A DNA stretch of 40,102 nt from Nitrososphaera sp. (GTDB lineage Archaea; Thermoproteota; Nitrososphaeria; Nitrososphaerales; Nitrososphaeraceae), in the NCBI GenBank assembly GCA_023250885.1, contig JAHEZV010000004.1:1-40102 (forward strand). The letters are read 5' to 3'. Positions within the stretch are counted from its first letter, which is position 1. Each line of letters begins with the position of its first letter. Under the pieces are notes generated by a model. It made no database searches and was not told the DNA's origin. It was given only the letters and a program-made list of their open reading frames with translations. A program made the translations under genes and the position numbers. Below are positions 24,846 through 33,174 of the stretch, one piece after another.

Positions 24846-25427
24846 ATGTCAACAGAAAAGACAGCGATTAACAAGAAGAGGATTGCAAAGCTAGTAAGGC
24901 AGCTTTTGCTCGAGCTGGGCGAGAACCCCGACAGGGAAGGGCTCGCAGGCACCCCGAGCAGGATAGCCGACGTGTACGAAGAAATTTTCGGTGGCTACAG
25001 GATGGACGCAGAGCTCGATGTCAGCTTTTCGGAAGAGACTGAGGCAATCGTTGCAAAGGACATCCAGTTCTACAGCATGTGTGAGCACCACATGCTGCCG
25101 TTCTTTGGCAAGATACACGTCGCCTATATGCCGTCTGGCAAGGTGTTTGGCGTTTCAAAACTGGTGAGGCTGGTCGAGAAGTACTCCCGCCGCTTGCAGA
25201 TACAGGAGAGGCTTACAAAACAGATAGCCGACGAGCTCGTGCGAATGGGAGTAAAGGGCGCGCTGGTGATAGCAGAAGGCGAACACCTTTGCATGAAGAT
25301 GCGCGGCGTCAAAAACGACAGCTCGATCACCACGATAGCGCACCGCGGCGTAATGGAGCAGAAGGAGATACGCGAGCATGTGCTTGCCCTTATCTACAAC
25401 CCCAAGTCAGAGATGACTAGGGTATAA
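24846..25427 (+). CDS. folE: GTP cyclohydrolase I (type IA)
   Basis: FolE converts GTP to dihydroneopterin triphosphate, first step of the preQ0 pathway (and of folates in bacteria). Zinc ligands are seen in SMCEHHMLPF and in the C-terminal GEHLCMKMRG; LREGLAGTPSR-type (DREGLAGTPSRIADVYEE) and SKLVRLVEKYSRRLQIQER motifs confirm the family. At 193 aa it is full length. Its position after queC-queE argues for a role in deazaguanine tRNA modification. Confidence 0.95.
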   Translation: MSTEKTAINKKRIAKLVRQLLLELGENPDREGLAGTPSRIADVYEEIFGGYRMDAELDVSFSEETEAIVAKDIQFYSMCEHHMLPFFGKIHVAYMPSGKVFGVSKLVRLVEKYSRRLQIQERLTKQIADELVRMGVKGALVIAEGEHLCMKMRGVKNDSSITTIAHRGVMEQKEIREHVLALIYNPKSEMTRV

Positions 25428-25556
25428 GGATTGCTTGATCTCTTTTCTGGTATAGAAGGAGTCGGACGAAACACAGTTCCACCCATCAATGTCTCCAAGC
25501 CGGGTAATCACGGTGCGCTCTATCATGCTGATTCCTCAGTCTGGGCACCAGAACAT
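25407..25556 (-). pseudogene. Small zinc-ribbon ORF interrupted by TGA at a cysteine position
   Basis: From ATG 25556 the frame reads MFWCPD, then TGA (25538-25536), then GISMIERTVITRLGDIDGWNC and VSSDSFYTRKEIKQ to a stop at 25407. The TGA falls where the second cysteine of a CPDCG knuckle would be, and the second knuckle reads CVSS rather than CxxC. One base change at each place would give an ordinary four-cysteine zinc ribbon. A TATA-like AGTTAAGTAAC lies about 30 bp upstream. It looks like a decaying small gene; its 3' end overlaps folE by 21 bp. The rest of the 25.43-25.67 kb gap shows nothing else. Confidence 0.45.
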
Positions 25557-25670
25557 AATTAAGAAATGGCCGAAATGTTACTTAACTGCGAGGCGTACAA
25601 TGCAGCAATTGTGTTACAGTGCAACAAACTGCCATCAGGCTAATAAGCGACCTCTTTTCATCAGCCGCAA

Positions 25671-27107
25671 TTGTCCGGCTGTACGATCACCATTTACGGT
25701 GGGGTAAACGAGGTAGGGGGCAACAAGATCCTCCTCTACGACAACGGGACCAAGATACTCCTTGACTTTGGCAAGGGTTTTTCCCGGCGCGCAAGATTCT
25801 TTGAAGAGTATCTGAAGCCAAGGTCGGCAAACGGCATTGTCGACTTTATCGAAACGGGCCTGATCCCTGACGTCGAGGGCATTTACAGGGAGGACTTGCT
25901 GGAGATGGCTGGCATGAAGGCTAGTGCGCCCGCGGTTGACGCGGTGCTAGTTTCGCACGCCCATGCCGACCACGTCGACTATATTTCATTTCTTCACCGC
26001 GACATCCCGCTCTACATGGGGAGCACGTGCCACACCATCCTCCAAGCCATACAGGACAGGGCGCCCCGGGACTTCGAGCGCGAGGTGCTCGACTTTCTAC
26101 CCAAGCCGTCAAAGAGGGGGGTCAAGCCAGTGGCAAGGAAGATAAACGAGTTCAGGTCTGGTCGCAAGTTCAAAATCGGATCGCTTGAAATACACCCTAT
26201 CCATGTCGACCATTCGATACCCGGCGCGTATGGGTTTATAATTTACACCAGCGCCGGGCCGGTCGTCTACACCGGCGACGTGCGGCTGCACGGTGCAAGG
26301 CCGGAAATGACGCAAGAGTTTGTGTCGGAGGCAAGGGCGGCAAAGCCGATTGTCCTCATATGCGAAGGGACTAGAATAACTGACATCTCGTTGGAGGAAA
26401 GCGAGCAGCGTGTGTTCAGGGAGGCAAACGGCCTTGTAACAAAGCACCCTGATTCGCCGGTGTTCGCCGATTTCAACTTCAAGGACACTGACAGGGTCAA
26501 GACGTTTTACCGGATAGCGAAAGAGAACGGGCGCAAGCTGGTGGTCAAGCTGAAGGACTGCTACTACCTGAAGTACCTGTCGCAGGACCCAAACCTTGGC
26601 ATCCCAAGCTACGATGACAAGGACATCGTGATTTACAAGCCAAAGCAGGTGTCGGGCACGTATGCAGACGGCGACTATTACGGTGAGGACGCGACTTTTG
26701 CAAGCCTGCCAAATGCAAAAACCGCGGCAGAGATAAGCCAGAACCCAAGCAGGTATGTGTGCGCCCTTGGCTACTTTAGCTTTGCATCCCTTATCGATAT
26801 CAGGCCGCCTTCCGGCACGCTCTACATCCACTCTGCAAGCGAGCCGTACAACGAAGAAATGGTTCTGAACCAAGAGCGGGTAGACAACTGGCTCGATAAG
26901 TTTGGCATGGAAAGACATCAAATACATTGTTCTGGGCATGCAAAGGGACCCGACCTGTTCCAGATTGTAAAAGAGATCGACGCCAAGATGCTCTTTCCAA
27001 TACACACTGAGCACCCAGAGCTGTATGTGAGGGCAACCAGGAACATGACCGTTGTTGAGGAAGGGAAAACGTACGCGCTGCAGAGAGTGAATGCAGAACC
27101 TATTTAA
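25671..27107 (+). CDS. Beta-CASP metallo-beta-lactamase nuclease (RNase J-like)
   Basis: The 478-aa protein has all the metallo-beta-lactamase motifs: SHAHADHVDYI (motif 2), HVDHSIPGAYG (motif 3) and YTGDVRLHG (motif 4). The beta-CASP motifs follow: ICEGTRITD (A), HCSGHAKGPDL (B) and LFPIHTEHPEL (C). This group contains RNase J and CPSF-like ribonucleases of archaea, so RNA processing or decay is likely; exo- or endonuclease mode cannot be told from the sequence. The start is TTG 25671, as no ATG precedes CTITIYGGVNEVGGNKI. Confidence 0.85.
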   Translation: MSGCTITIYGGVNEVGGNKILLYDNGTKILLDFGKGFSRRARFFEEYLKPRSANGIVDFIETGLIPDVEGIYREDLLEMAGMKASAPAVDAVLVSHAHADHVDYISFLHRDIPLYMGSTCHTILQAIQDRAPRDFEREVLDFLPKPSKRGVKPVARKINEFRSGRKFKIGSLEIHPIHVDHSIPGAYGFIIYTSAGPVVYTGDVRLHGARPEMTQEFVSEARAAKPIVLICEGTRITDISLEESEQRVFREANGLVTKHPDSPVFADFNFKDTDRVKTFYRIAKENGRKLVVKLKDCYYLKYLSQDPNLGIPSYDDKDIVIYKPKQVSGTYADGDYYGEDATFASLPNAKTAAEISQNPSRYVCALGYFSFASLIDIRPPSGTLYIHSASEPYNEEMVLNQERVDNWLDKFGMERHQIHCSGHAKGPDLFQIVKEIDAKMLFPIHTEHPELYVRATRNMTVVEEGKTYALQRVNAEPI

Positions 27108-27171
27108 TCGCTGCATGTATTGTACGAGCATTGTATTTTGCATTGGATGCTAGCTTGGAAGTAGTTGCCAT

Positions 27172-28311
27172 ATGGCCGACTCTTGGGTAGACTGCTCTGC
27201 ATGCGGCAACCGGTACGGGTTGTTCCTGTCTGCCTGCCCCATGTGCGGCGCCCAGAACAATTTTGTCGCGGCGCAGCCGCTGGCAGCAAAGAAAAGCAAT
27301 CCCGGCAAGATAGCAATCGGCGTCGTGGTTGCGATAATCGCCGCTGCGCTATTTCTTATGGCCCCCACGCTCGTAGGGATCATTATCCATCGGGAGGGCA
27401 ACCCCGCGATCATCATTCTGCAGCCGCAGAGCCAGGAGCCCAAGACCGTACCGCGCGAAGAGTTGGTACAGCACGCGCTCGACGTGATAAACAAGAACAG
27501 GGCCGACTTTGGCCTGCAGCCGGTGGAGCTGAGCAGCAACCAGGCCGCGCAGGCGCACGCAGAGGACGTTTTCAAGACAAAGACGATATCCCACTGGATG
27601 ACAGACGGGGAAAAGCCCTACATGACTTATACCCGGTATGGTGGCGAAGGCAGCGTCCAGCAGAACGTTGCCATTGCAGGATTTAGCGCAGATCAGTACG
27701 AGGAGTGCCGCACCAACATCCTCCTTGACTGCGAAAAGATAGAGCCGCTATCCACCATCGAGGAGCTGGAGTACGAAATGATGTACAAGGACGCGGAATG
27801 CTGCAACGACGGCCACAGGGACAACATACTCGAACCGCGCCACACGCACGTGAGCATCGGCATTGTCTATGACAAGTACTACCTTGCATTCGTGGAGAAT
27901 TTTGAGAACAACCATGGCCTCAATGTGGACGTCAATAACGGCCAGGTCAGGATCTCCGGCCAGCTGTTGGAAGGGGAGCTTGAGCAAGTAAGCATCTACT
28001 ACGACGTCATGCCCACCCCGGCGGTTTACGAGCAGAACAAGCACCTTTTGTCGTACTCTACTGGCGAACTTGTAGCGACGGTGGTCAAGCCGCTTCCCCC
28101 GGGCTACTACTACGAAAGGCCACAGGGCTACACTTTGATCGAGGCCAACAGCTGGGAGCAGGGCGACTCTGTCAATGTCATGTTCAACCTTGCGTCCGCG
28201 GTAAAAGAGGACGGCGTCTACACGCTGTTTGTGGTGGTCAAGGATGGAGGACAAATGTTTGACGCAACTTCGCATTCTATCTTTGTGGATTCGCAAGAAA
28301 CGGCCCAATGA
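27172..28311 (+). CDS. Membrane-anchored CAP/SCP-domain protein with N-terminal zinc ribbon
   Basis: The N-terminus is a cytoplasmic zinc ribbon (CSACGNRYGLF then CPMCGAQN). One membrane helix follows (KIAIGVVVAIIAAALFLMA), then an extracellular CAP domain: HALDVINKNRADFGLQPVEL, NQAAQAHAEDVFKTKTISHW, GHRDNILEPRHTHVSIGI, with conserved histidines. A C-terminal beta domain of about 130 residues closes the protein. CAP domains occur in secreted proteins with diverse lipid- or protein-binding roles. Function here is unknown; topology is inferred. Confidence 0.8.
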   Translation: MADSWVDCSACGNRYGLFLSACPMCGAQNNFVAAQPLAAKKSNPGKIAIGVVVAIIAAALFLMAPTLVGIIIHREGNPAIIILQPQSQEPKTVPREELVQHALDVINKNRADFGLQPVELSSNQAAQAHAEDVFKTKTISHWMTDGEKPYMTYTRYGGEGSVQQNVAIAGFSADQYEECRTNILLDCEKIEPLSTIEELEYEMMYKDAECCNDGHRDNILEPRHTHVSIGIVYDKYYLAFVENFENNHGLNVDVNNGQVRISGQLLEGELEQVSIYYDVMPTPAVYEQNKHLLSYSTGELVATVVKPLPPGYYYERPQGYTLIEANSWEQGDSVNVMFNLASAVKEDGVYTLFVVVKDGGQMFDATSHSIFVDSQETAQ

Positions 28312-28509
28312 TGTCAGCGTTAATAATTATGGTGCAATATGACTCAATTTGAGCGCAAAAAATAGTGCAATTATTCACCTCGGGCAGGACAATTCGACGT
28401 GGACAAATTACATTTACAAGGTGGCGGTTGCACCTGTGCTATTCTTTATATCATTTCCATGAGCAGCGTTTTTTTGGGCCCCATACTATTTGACACAAAG
28501 GCGAAATAA

Positions 28510-28938
28510 ATGAGCGCAGTCAGCGAAATAATGTCGCCAGAAAAGATGGTAGTAACAACCATCAATCGCAACCTGTCGGCCTTGGATATAACCAAGTTGA
28601 TGATAAAGAACAAGGTCGGATCTGTCGTTCTGGTAGACGGCGACGGCAGGCCTGCCGAGATAGTCGCTGAAAGGGATCTTCTCAAGAAAGTCTCTGCTTC
28701 AAACAAGCCTGCAAAAAAAATCATGTCGTCGCCGGTGATTACGATACCGGCATATGACTCTATTGAAACCGCTGCGGCAGTCATGGCAAAGAGCAAGGTC
28801 AACCGGCTTGTCGTAATAGAGCAGGATGGGTCTCTGGCAGGAGTTCTGTCAGCCACCGACATTGCAAGAAAGCCGGCAATTATACTTGCAGACGACCATA
28901 GCCGCTACGGCCACTTGAAAGCTATCCTGGATCTTTGA
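28510..28938 (+). CDS. Stand-alone CBS-domain pair protein
   Basis: The 142-aa protein is two CBS motifs: VSEIMSPEKMVVTTINRNLSALD to IVAERDLLKKV, then KIMSSPVITIPAYDSIETAAAVM to VLSATDIARK. Such pairs bind adenosine nucleotides and sense energy state, often by binding a partner protein. The partner cannot be named. A TATA-like CTTTATATC lies about 60 bp upstream. The 198-bp gap before it holds no convincing gene. Confidence 0.88.
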   Translation: MSAVSEIMSPEKMVVTTINRNLSALDITKLMIKNKVGSVVLVDGDGRPAEIVAERDLLKKVSASNKPAKKIMSSPVITIPAYDSIETAAAVMAKSKVNRLVVIEQDGSLAGVLSATDIARKPAIILADDHSRYGHLKAILDL

Positions 28939-28983
28939 CAGCTTTCAGATCTATTATATTCCAGCAAGTACAATAAACCCCCA

Positions 28984-29484
28984 ATGAGCGAAACTTCAAG
29001 CGGTGGTTCAGAGCCGCAGCCTACTGAAATAGTTCTTGCCGGCTGGGGCGAGAGGTTTCTTGCGTGGCTGATCGACTTTATCATAGTGAACACGGTTCTG
29101 TGGACGATATTTGCAGCAGCTTCTATCCCCTTCTGGTTTGACGGAGCCTCCGAAAAGTGGTTCAGCAGGCCAGATGGTCCTGTTAACTGGGCGGTCACTA
29201 GCCTTGTGTTCTTTGCATACTGGATATACTTCGAGACCACCACCGGCCAGTCGCTTGGCAAAATAGCCCTCCATATCAAGACGACCGATCTGGCAGGAAA
29301 CAAGGCCGACGTTCGCGGCGCGGCCATACAGAGCTTTGGCAAGGCGTTCCTGCTGCCAATTGACGTTATCTTCGGCTGGATATTCACAAACGACAAGAGG
29401 CAGAGGATATTCAGCAGGGCTGGCAACACGATTGTGGTCAAGATGAAAAGTAGCGAGCGGAACTACCATTACACAAAAGGCTAG
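28984..29484 (+). CDS. RDD-family membrane protein
   Basis: The 166-aa protein carries the RDD signature GERFLAWLIDFIIVNTVLW and two to three hydrophobic segments (second: SLVFFAYWIYFETTTGQSLG; third around LLPIDVIFGWIF). The motif TGQSLGKIALHIKT is also typical. RDD proteins are small membrane proteins, some implicated in ion or solute transport. A TATA-like CTATTATATTCC lies about 25-30 bp before the ATG, so the gene is probably leaderless and separate from the CBS gene. Confidence 0.85.
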   Translation: MSETSSGGSEPQPTEIVLAGWGERFLAWLIDFIIVNTVLWTIFAAASIPFWFDGASEKWFSRPDGPVNWAVTSLVFFAYWIYFETTTGQSLGKIALHIKTTDLAGNKADVRGAAIQSFGKAFLLPIDVIFGWIFTNDKRQRIFSRAGNTIVVKMKSSERNYHYTKG

Positions 29485-29589
29485 TTGGACAGCACGGATA
29501 GGTAGGCATTATCATGCGACGCCACCGAAAGCCAAATTATGCCGCGATGCGTGCATATTGCTCGCCTACACCGTTGATCCCATGCTGAA

Positions 29590-29605
29590 ACTCGCAAATG
29601 CGAGT
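29590..29605. repeat. Inverted repeat ACTCGC-AAAT-GCGAGT
   Basis: A perfect 6-bp inverted repeat with a 4-nt loop in the 224-bp gap between the RDD gene and the 29709 gene. It could be a hairpin or a regulator site. Nothing else gene-like is seen in this gap. Confidence 0.5.
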
Positions 29606-29676
29606 GACTATTATAGGGTGATTGATCTATTTAACTCAGCTGACAGTATTTTCTATCAAAAATGTTAACTCATTTA

Positions 29677-29696
29677 TACTATAGAGGCCTATAGTA
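29677..29696. promoter_or_regulatory. Palindromic operator overlapping the TATA box of the 29709 gene
   Basis: TACTATAG-AGGC-CTATAGTA is a perfect 8-bp inverted repeat with a 4-nt centre. Its left arm overlaps the TATA box (TTTATACT) and its right arm ends 12 bp before the ATG at 29709, covering the expected transcription start. This is where an archaeal repressor would block the pre-initiation complex. Confidence 0.5.
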
Positions 29697-29708
29697 GAAC
29701 ATTCTCGT

Positions 29709-30041
29709 ATGATAAGATCTACTGAGAATCAGAGAGAAAAGGGAGCGAGGCCCTTCTGCCAGGCGACTAGCTGCTTTCACCATGCCAATGCCTACATTGC
29801 TCTCGAGAAAGAGGAAGCAGGCTATTACAAGGTGATCAGGGACAGCAACTATGGGAAGGTGGAAAAGGGCTTTAATACCGAGTTCGACGGGTTGGAGATA
29901 ATCCTGTATTTATGTAGCAGGCACGACGGCGAATTCAAGTACCTCATCAGGTGGGAGCGAGTTGAGGATCTCGAAGCGATGCGATCTCCGCACTCCAGAA
30001 ATTCCATAGGATCCAGCTCCCGCCAGCTATCAAATGCGTAG
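29709..30041 (+). CDS. Unrecognised small protein (110 aa), 3' end overlapping a convergent gene
   Basis: I do not recognise a family. The middle part (NAYIALEKEEAGYYKVIRDS and FDGLEIILYLCSRHDGEF) looks like a genuine alternating-strand protein with neighbour-like codon use; the last ~20 residues (Ser/Arg-rich) look less natural. A cysteine/histidine patch CQATSCFHH lies near the N-terminus. The gene has its own TATA box and a palindrome over it. The last 193 bp overlap the convergent nuclease gene, so one of the two 3' ends may be altered. Confidence 0.55.
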   Translation: MIRSTENQREKGARPFCQATSCFHHANAYIALEKEEAGYYKVIRDSNYGKVEKGFNTEFDGLEIILYLCSRHDGEFKYLIRWERVEDLEAMRSPHSRNSIGSSSRQLSNA

Positions 30042-30415
30042 AACAGAATAGAGTAGTTGCCAGTTGAAAAGCCGTCGGGAAAAGGCTGGAGCGTCGATAC
30101 CATTGGCAGCCCGTTTTTGCTTTCTGCGAGCTCTTTCAGCCTCTTGACTTCGTAGCCCCGGAGCCGCGGGATGCCTGCGCTTGCCTTTACCTGAATGAAC
30201 CATTTTGAGCAGTCGTAGGTGGCGACAATATCTGCGGGCCCACTGCTTGCAGGTGACAGCGCGATGTCCCAGCCCATCGATTTCAGATAGAGTGCGACCA
30301 CATTCTCTGCTTCCCTGCCAAACTTGCTCCAGGAATACAAGCAGGTAGCCGGCGCAGCAATCCCGTATAGCTGTTTTTGGCAGGAATTGTTCACCTCCGG
30401 CTCAACAAGATACAT
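29849..30415 (-). CDS. PD-(D/E)XK nuclease-fold protein (Holliday-resolvase/Mrr-like)
   Basis: The core GREAENVVALYLKSMGWDI, SSGPADIVATY and KWFIQVKAS gives the E...GPxD...QxK pattern of PD-(D/E)XK nucleases, close to archaeal Hjc-like or Mrr-like enzymes. The ATG at 30415 is preferred over the TTG at 30427. After the core the protein continues through WRELDPMEFLECGDRI to a less convincing tail that lies antisense to the 29709 gene. Its start is only 2-35 bp from the pepF start on the other strand. Substrate is unknown. Confidence 0.65.
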   Translation of the reverse strand: MYLVEPEVNNSCQKQLYGIAAPATCLYSWSKFGREAENVVALYLKSMGWDIALSPASSGPADIVATYDCSKWFIQVKASAGIPRLRGYEVKRLKELAESKNGLPMVSTLQPFPDGFSTGNYSILFYAFDSWRELDPMEFLECGDRIASRSSTRSHLMRYLNSPSCLLHKYRIISNPSNSVLKPFSTFP

Positions 30416-30450
30416 ATGTGACAGCAAAGGCGTACGAGCCTGTCGCTCAT

Positions 30451-32259
30451 ATGACTGCCTATGCAGCTATGAAGGTAGGACGGTGGGACCTTGCAGACCT
30501 TGTCAAGGATCCTTCCGGTAACGAATTCAACTGTTTTTTGCGCTCAATTGAAGATCAGCTGGAGCAGTTTGAGAGGAGTCGACAGTGCCTTCGGCCCGAT
30601 ATTTCGCCGGCGGAATTTGAAGGGCTCATACACATGCTTGAAGGTATCTCTGAAAAAATCTCTATAGCAAGCGGCTACGCGCACCTTGGTTACTATGCCG
30701 ACACGTCGTCAAATGAAGCGTCGGCACTCGTGATCAAGATGGAAAAGCTGGCGTCAGACATCGGCAACAGGACGCTGTTCTTCGACCTCTGGTTCAAAAA
30801 GCAGCTCGATGACGAAAACGCAGGCAGGCTGATAAATGCAGTCCCGCAGGTCTACAGGGAATTCCTCCGGCACAAGCGACTGGTCGCAAAATATTCGCTG
30901 AGCGAGCCGGAGGAAAAGATAATCAACACTCTTGAAGTGACGGGCACCCGGGCTCTTGTCAAGATCTACGACAAGATGACGAGCGCCTTTGAATTCGCCA
31001 TGAAGCTCAGGCGCGGCAGGAAAGTTGTCGAGAAAAAGTTTGACAACAAGGAAAAGCTGGTGTCGCTTGTCAGGAGCCCTGACGGGAGTACAAGGGAAGC
31101 GGCCTACAAGTCACTGCTGGATGTTTACAAGAAGAATAGCGGCGTGCTGGGCGAGATCTACCAGAACGTAGCCATCCAGTGGCGCGACGAGGCAATCTCG
31201 ATGCGCGGCTACAAGTCCCCGATTTCTGTGCGAAACATTGCCAACAACCTTGACGACGTGACAGTTGAGGCGTTGCTTGGGGCATGCCGGAAAAACTCTG
31301 CAATATTCCAGGATTATTTCAGGGAAAAAGCCAGAATGCTTGGCATGAAAAAGCTGCGCAGGTACGACCTCTACGCTCCCATCTCGAGCAGGGCGTCTGA
31401 CAGCAAAAAGTTCAGCTATGGGAAGGCCGTCCAGAGCGTGCTTGACACCTTTGCCGATTTTGACCCACAGTTCCGCAGGCTCGCAGAGCGCGTCTTTTCT
31501 GAGCATCATGTCGACTCGGAGATCAGGAAGGCAAAGCGTGGAGGGGCTTTCTCCTACACTGTGACGCCCAAGATGACACCCTACGTGCTCTTGAATTTCG
31601 ACGGACTTACAAGGGACGTGTCGACGCTTGCCCACGAGTTTGGCCATGCGATCCACAGCATGCTGGCGTCCGACATGCCAATAATGGTGTCGCACGCACC
31701 GCTGCCGCTGGCAGAGACCGCGTCGGTGTTTGCAGAGATGCTGCTCAACGAAAAGATGGCCGAAAAAATGTCCAGCAAAGAGCGCAGGATCCTGCTTGCC
31801 GAGCATATTGACGACATGTATGCGACGATAATGCGGCAGGCGTATTTCACGCTCTTTGAGGTTGACGCGCACAGGGCGATAGGCGAGAGCAACGCTACCA
31901 TCGATGCAGTGGCAAGAATATACTTGGACAACCTAAACGAGCAGTTTGGCTCTTCAATTGCAATAACGCCCGATTTCCAATGGGAGTGGGTATACATACC
32001 GCACTTTTACCACACGCCGTTTTACACCTACGCGTACTCGTTTGGCAACCTGCTTGTCCTGTCGCTCTACCGGCAGTACAAACTTGAAGGCAGGTCGTTT
32101 GTCCCGAGATACTTCAGGATACTTTCTGCAGGGGGCTCGAGGAAGCCTGAGGAGCTCCTGATGGAAGCCGGTGTCGACATTTCAGCGGAAGAGTTCTGGC
32201 AGCAGGGATTTGACTACGTGCATGAAATGATACAGCAGCTGAAATCACTTGCCCCATGA
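30451..32259 (+). CDS. pepF: M3-family oligoendopeptidase F
   Basis: PepF is a cytoplasmic zinc metallopeptidase that degrades short peptides. The zinc motif is LAHEFGHAIHSM (HEXXH), with the downstream glutamate in LPLAETASVFAEMLL. The C-terminal HFYHTPFYTYAYSFG is the substrate-binding signature. The track start is GTG 30418, but that leaves only 2 bp to the divergent nuclease start; ATG 30451 or 30469 (MKVGRWDLADL) is equally plausible. The stop overlaps the transporter gene by about 11 bp if that gene starts at TTG 32249. Confidence 0.92.
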   Translation: MTAYAAMKVGRWDLADLVKDPSGNEFNCFLRSIEDQLEQFERSRQCLRPDISPAEFEGLIHMLEGISEKISIASGYAHLGYYADTSSNEASALVIKMEKLASDIGNRTLFFDLWFKKQLDDENAGRLINAVPQVYREFLRHKRLVAKYSLSEPEEKIINTLEVTGTRALVKIYDKMTSAFEFAMKLRRGRKVVEKKFDNKEKLVSLVRSPDGSTREAAYKSLLDVYKKNSGVLGEIYQNVAIQWRDEAISMRGYKSPISVRNIANNLDDVTVEALLGACRKNSAIFQDYFREKARMLGMKKLRRYDLYAPISSRASDSKKFSYGKAVQSVLDTFADFDPQFRRLAERVFSEHHVDSEIRKAKRGGAFSYTVTPKMTPYVLLNFDGLTRDVSTLAHEFGHAIHSMLASDMPIMVSHAPLPLAETASVFAEMLLNEKMAEKMSSKERRILLAEHIDDMYATIMRQAYFTLFEVDAHRAIGESNATIDAVARIYLDNLNEQFGSSIAITPDFQWEWVYIPHFYHTPFYTYAYSFGNLLVLSLYRQYKLEGRSFVPRYFRILSAGGSRKPEELLMEAGVDISAEEFWQQGFDYVHEMIQQLKSLAP

Positions 32260-33142
32260 CAATGCTGTCCTTACAGCGTGTATAGCCGGCTCGATGTCTG
32301 CCGGCGTGCTCCTCCCGTCCTCCGGCCTGCTGGTCGAGCCCTACATCCTTGTATGGCTTGGCGCGCTGTTATTCCTGAATCTGATAAGGCTTAACACTTC
32401 GGACCTTCTGGCGACACTCACGAGGCCGCGGCAGCTGGCGGTGCTTTCCGCTGTGAAGCTGGTCGCGTTGCCACTTGGCATGTACGCCCTTGCATATTTC
32501 ATCTACGAGCCGTTTGCGCTTCCGGTCCTTCTCCTCTCAGGCATCTCGACCGGCCTCGGCGCGCCGTTTGTGGTGAACCTCATTGGCGGCCGACTCCCAC
32601 TCATCGTGGGAATGATAATAGCCACTTCGCTTGCCGTGCCCTTTGTGCTCCCGTCGATCGTCTACGCGCTGTTAGGATCGCAGTTTGACATACCGGTGCT
32701 CGACATGGTGTTCCTTCTATCTGCCGCCCTCTTTACTCCGCTTGCCGCCGGCTGGTTCACCAAAAAGTATTTCCCGGCAGTTTCAAGATTTGCAGACGAA
32801 AAGTCATTTCCGCTGTCACTTCTTTTCATCGTCCTGATAAACTTTGGCATGTTTGCCAAATTCTCCAGCTATTTTTACGAAGAGCAGGCGTTCCTGCTCC
32901 AGACCATAGCCACCGCATTCATTTGTTACGCGGCGTACAGCCTTGTGGGTTATGTGAGCGCACCCGGCGGCCGCCACGAAAGGAACGCCGGCCTAATAGC
33001 AATGAGCTACGTCAACAACGTGCTTGTGACCGTGTTTGCGTTCCAGTTCTTTGGCTCGCAGGTTGCGGCGCTTGCCGCGCTCTACAACATCCCCTACTAT
33101 GTGGGCATCGTGGTGATCAAGAAATTCACGACGAGACAATAG
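32249..33142 (+). CDS. BASS-type (bile acid:sodium symporter-like) membrane transporter
   Basis: The 297-aa protein has about nine hydrophobic segments and the re-entrant loop pattern of the BASS superfamily (LLLSGISTGLGAPFVVNLIGG, and a second copy-like region SYVNNVLVTVFAFQF). BASS members move organic anions with sodium; the substrate is not evident. The start is uncertain: TTG 32249 (MPHDNAVL) overlaps pepF, or ATG 32294. It is probably co-transcribed with pepF. Confidence 0.75.
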   Translation: MPHDNAVLTACIAGSMSAGVLLPSSGLLVEPYILVWLGALLFLNLIRLNTSDLLATLTRPRQLAVLSAVKLVALPLGMYALAYFIYEPFALPVLLLSGISTGLGAPFVVNLIGGRLPLIVGMIIATSLAVPFVLPSIVYALLGSQFDIPVLDMVFLLSAALFTPLAAGWFTKKYFPAVSRFADEKSFPLSLLFIVLINFGMFAKFSSYFYEEQAFLLQTIATAFICYAAYSLVGYVSAPGGRHERNAGLIAMSYVNNVLVTVFAFQFFGSQVAALAALYNIPYYVGIVVIKKFTTRQ

Positions 33143-33174
33143 GTATATCTTTTCGACACTCGACATGATCCGGT

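Noticed and set aside
25536-25538. Selenocysteine codon
   Set aside because: No SECIS-like hairpin was recognised and Sec use is not known in this phylum; kept as a decayed gene with a note.
25489-25707. 72-aa plus-strand ORF before the beta-CASP gene
   Set aside because: Composition is unnatural and it is antisense to the zinc-ribbon remnant; no promoter at a sensible distance.
26109-27143. 344-aa minus-strand ORF
   Set aside because: It is antisense to the beta-CASP nuclease, which has a full set of catalytic motifs; the ORF has a shadow-like composition.
31111-31872. 253-aa minus-strand ORF
   Set aside because: Antisense to pepF across its HEXXH region; His/Arg/Cys-rich composition is typical of a shadow.
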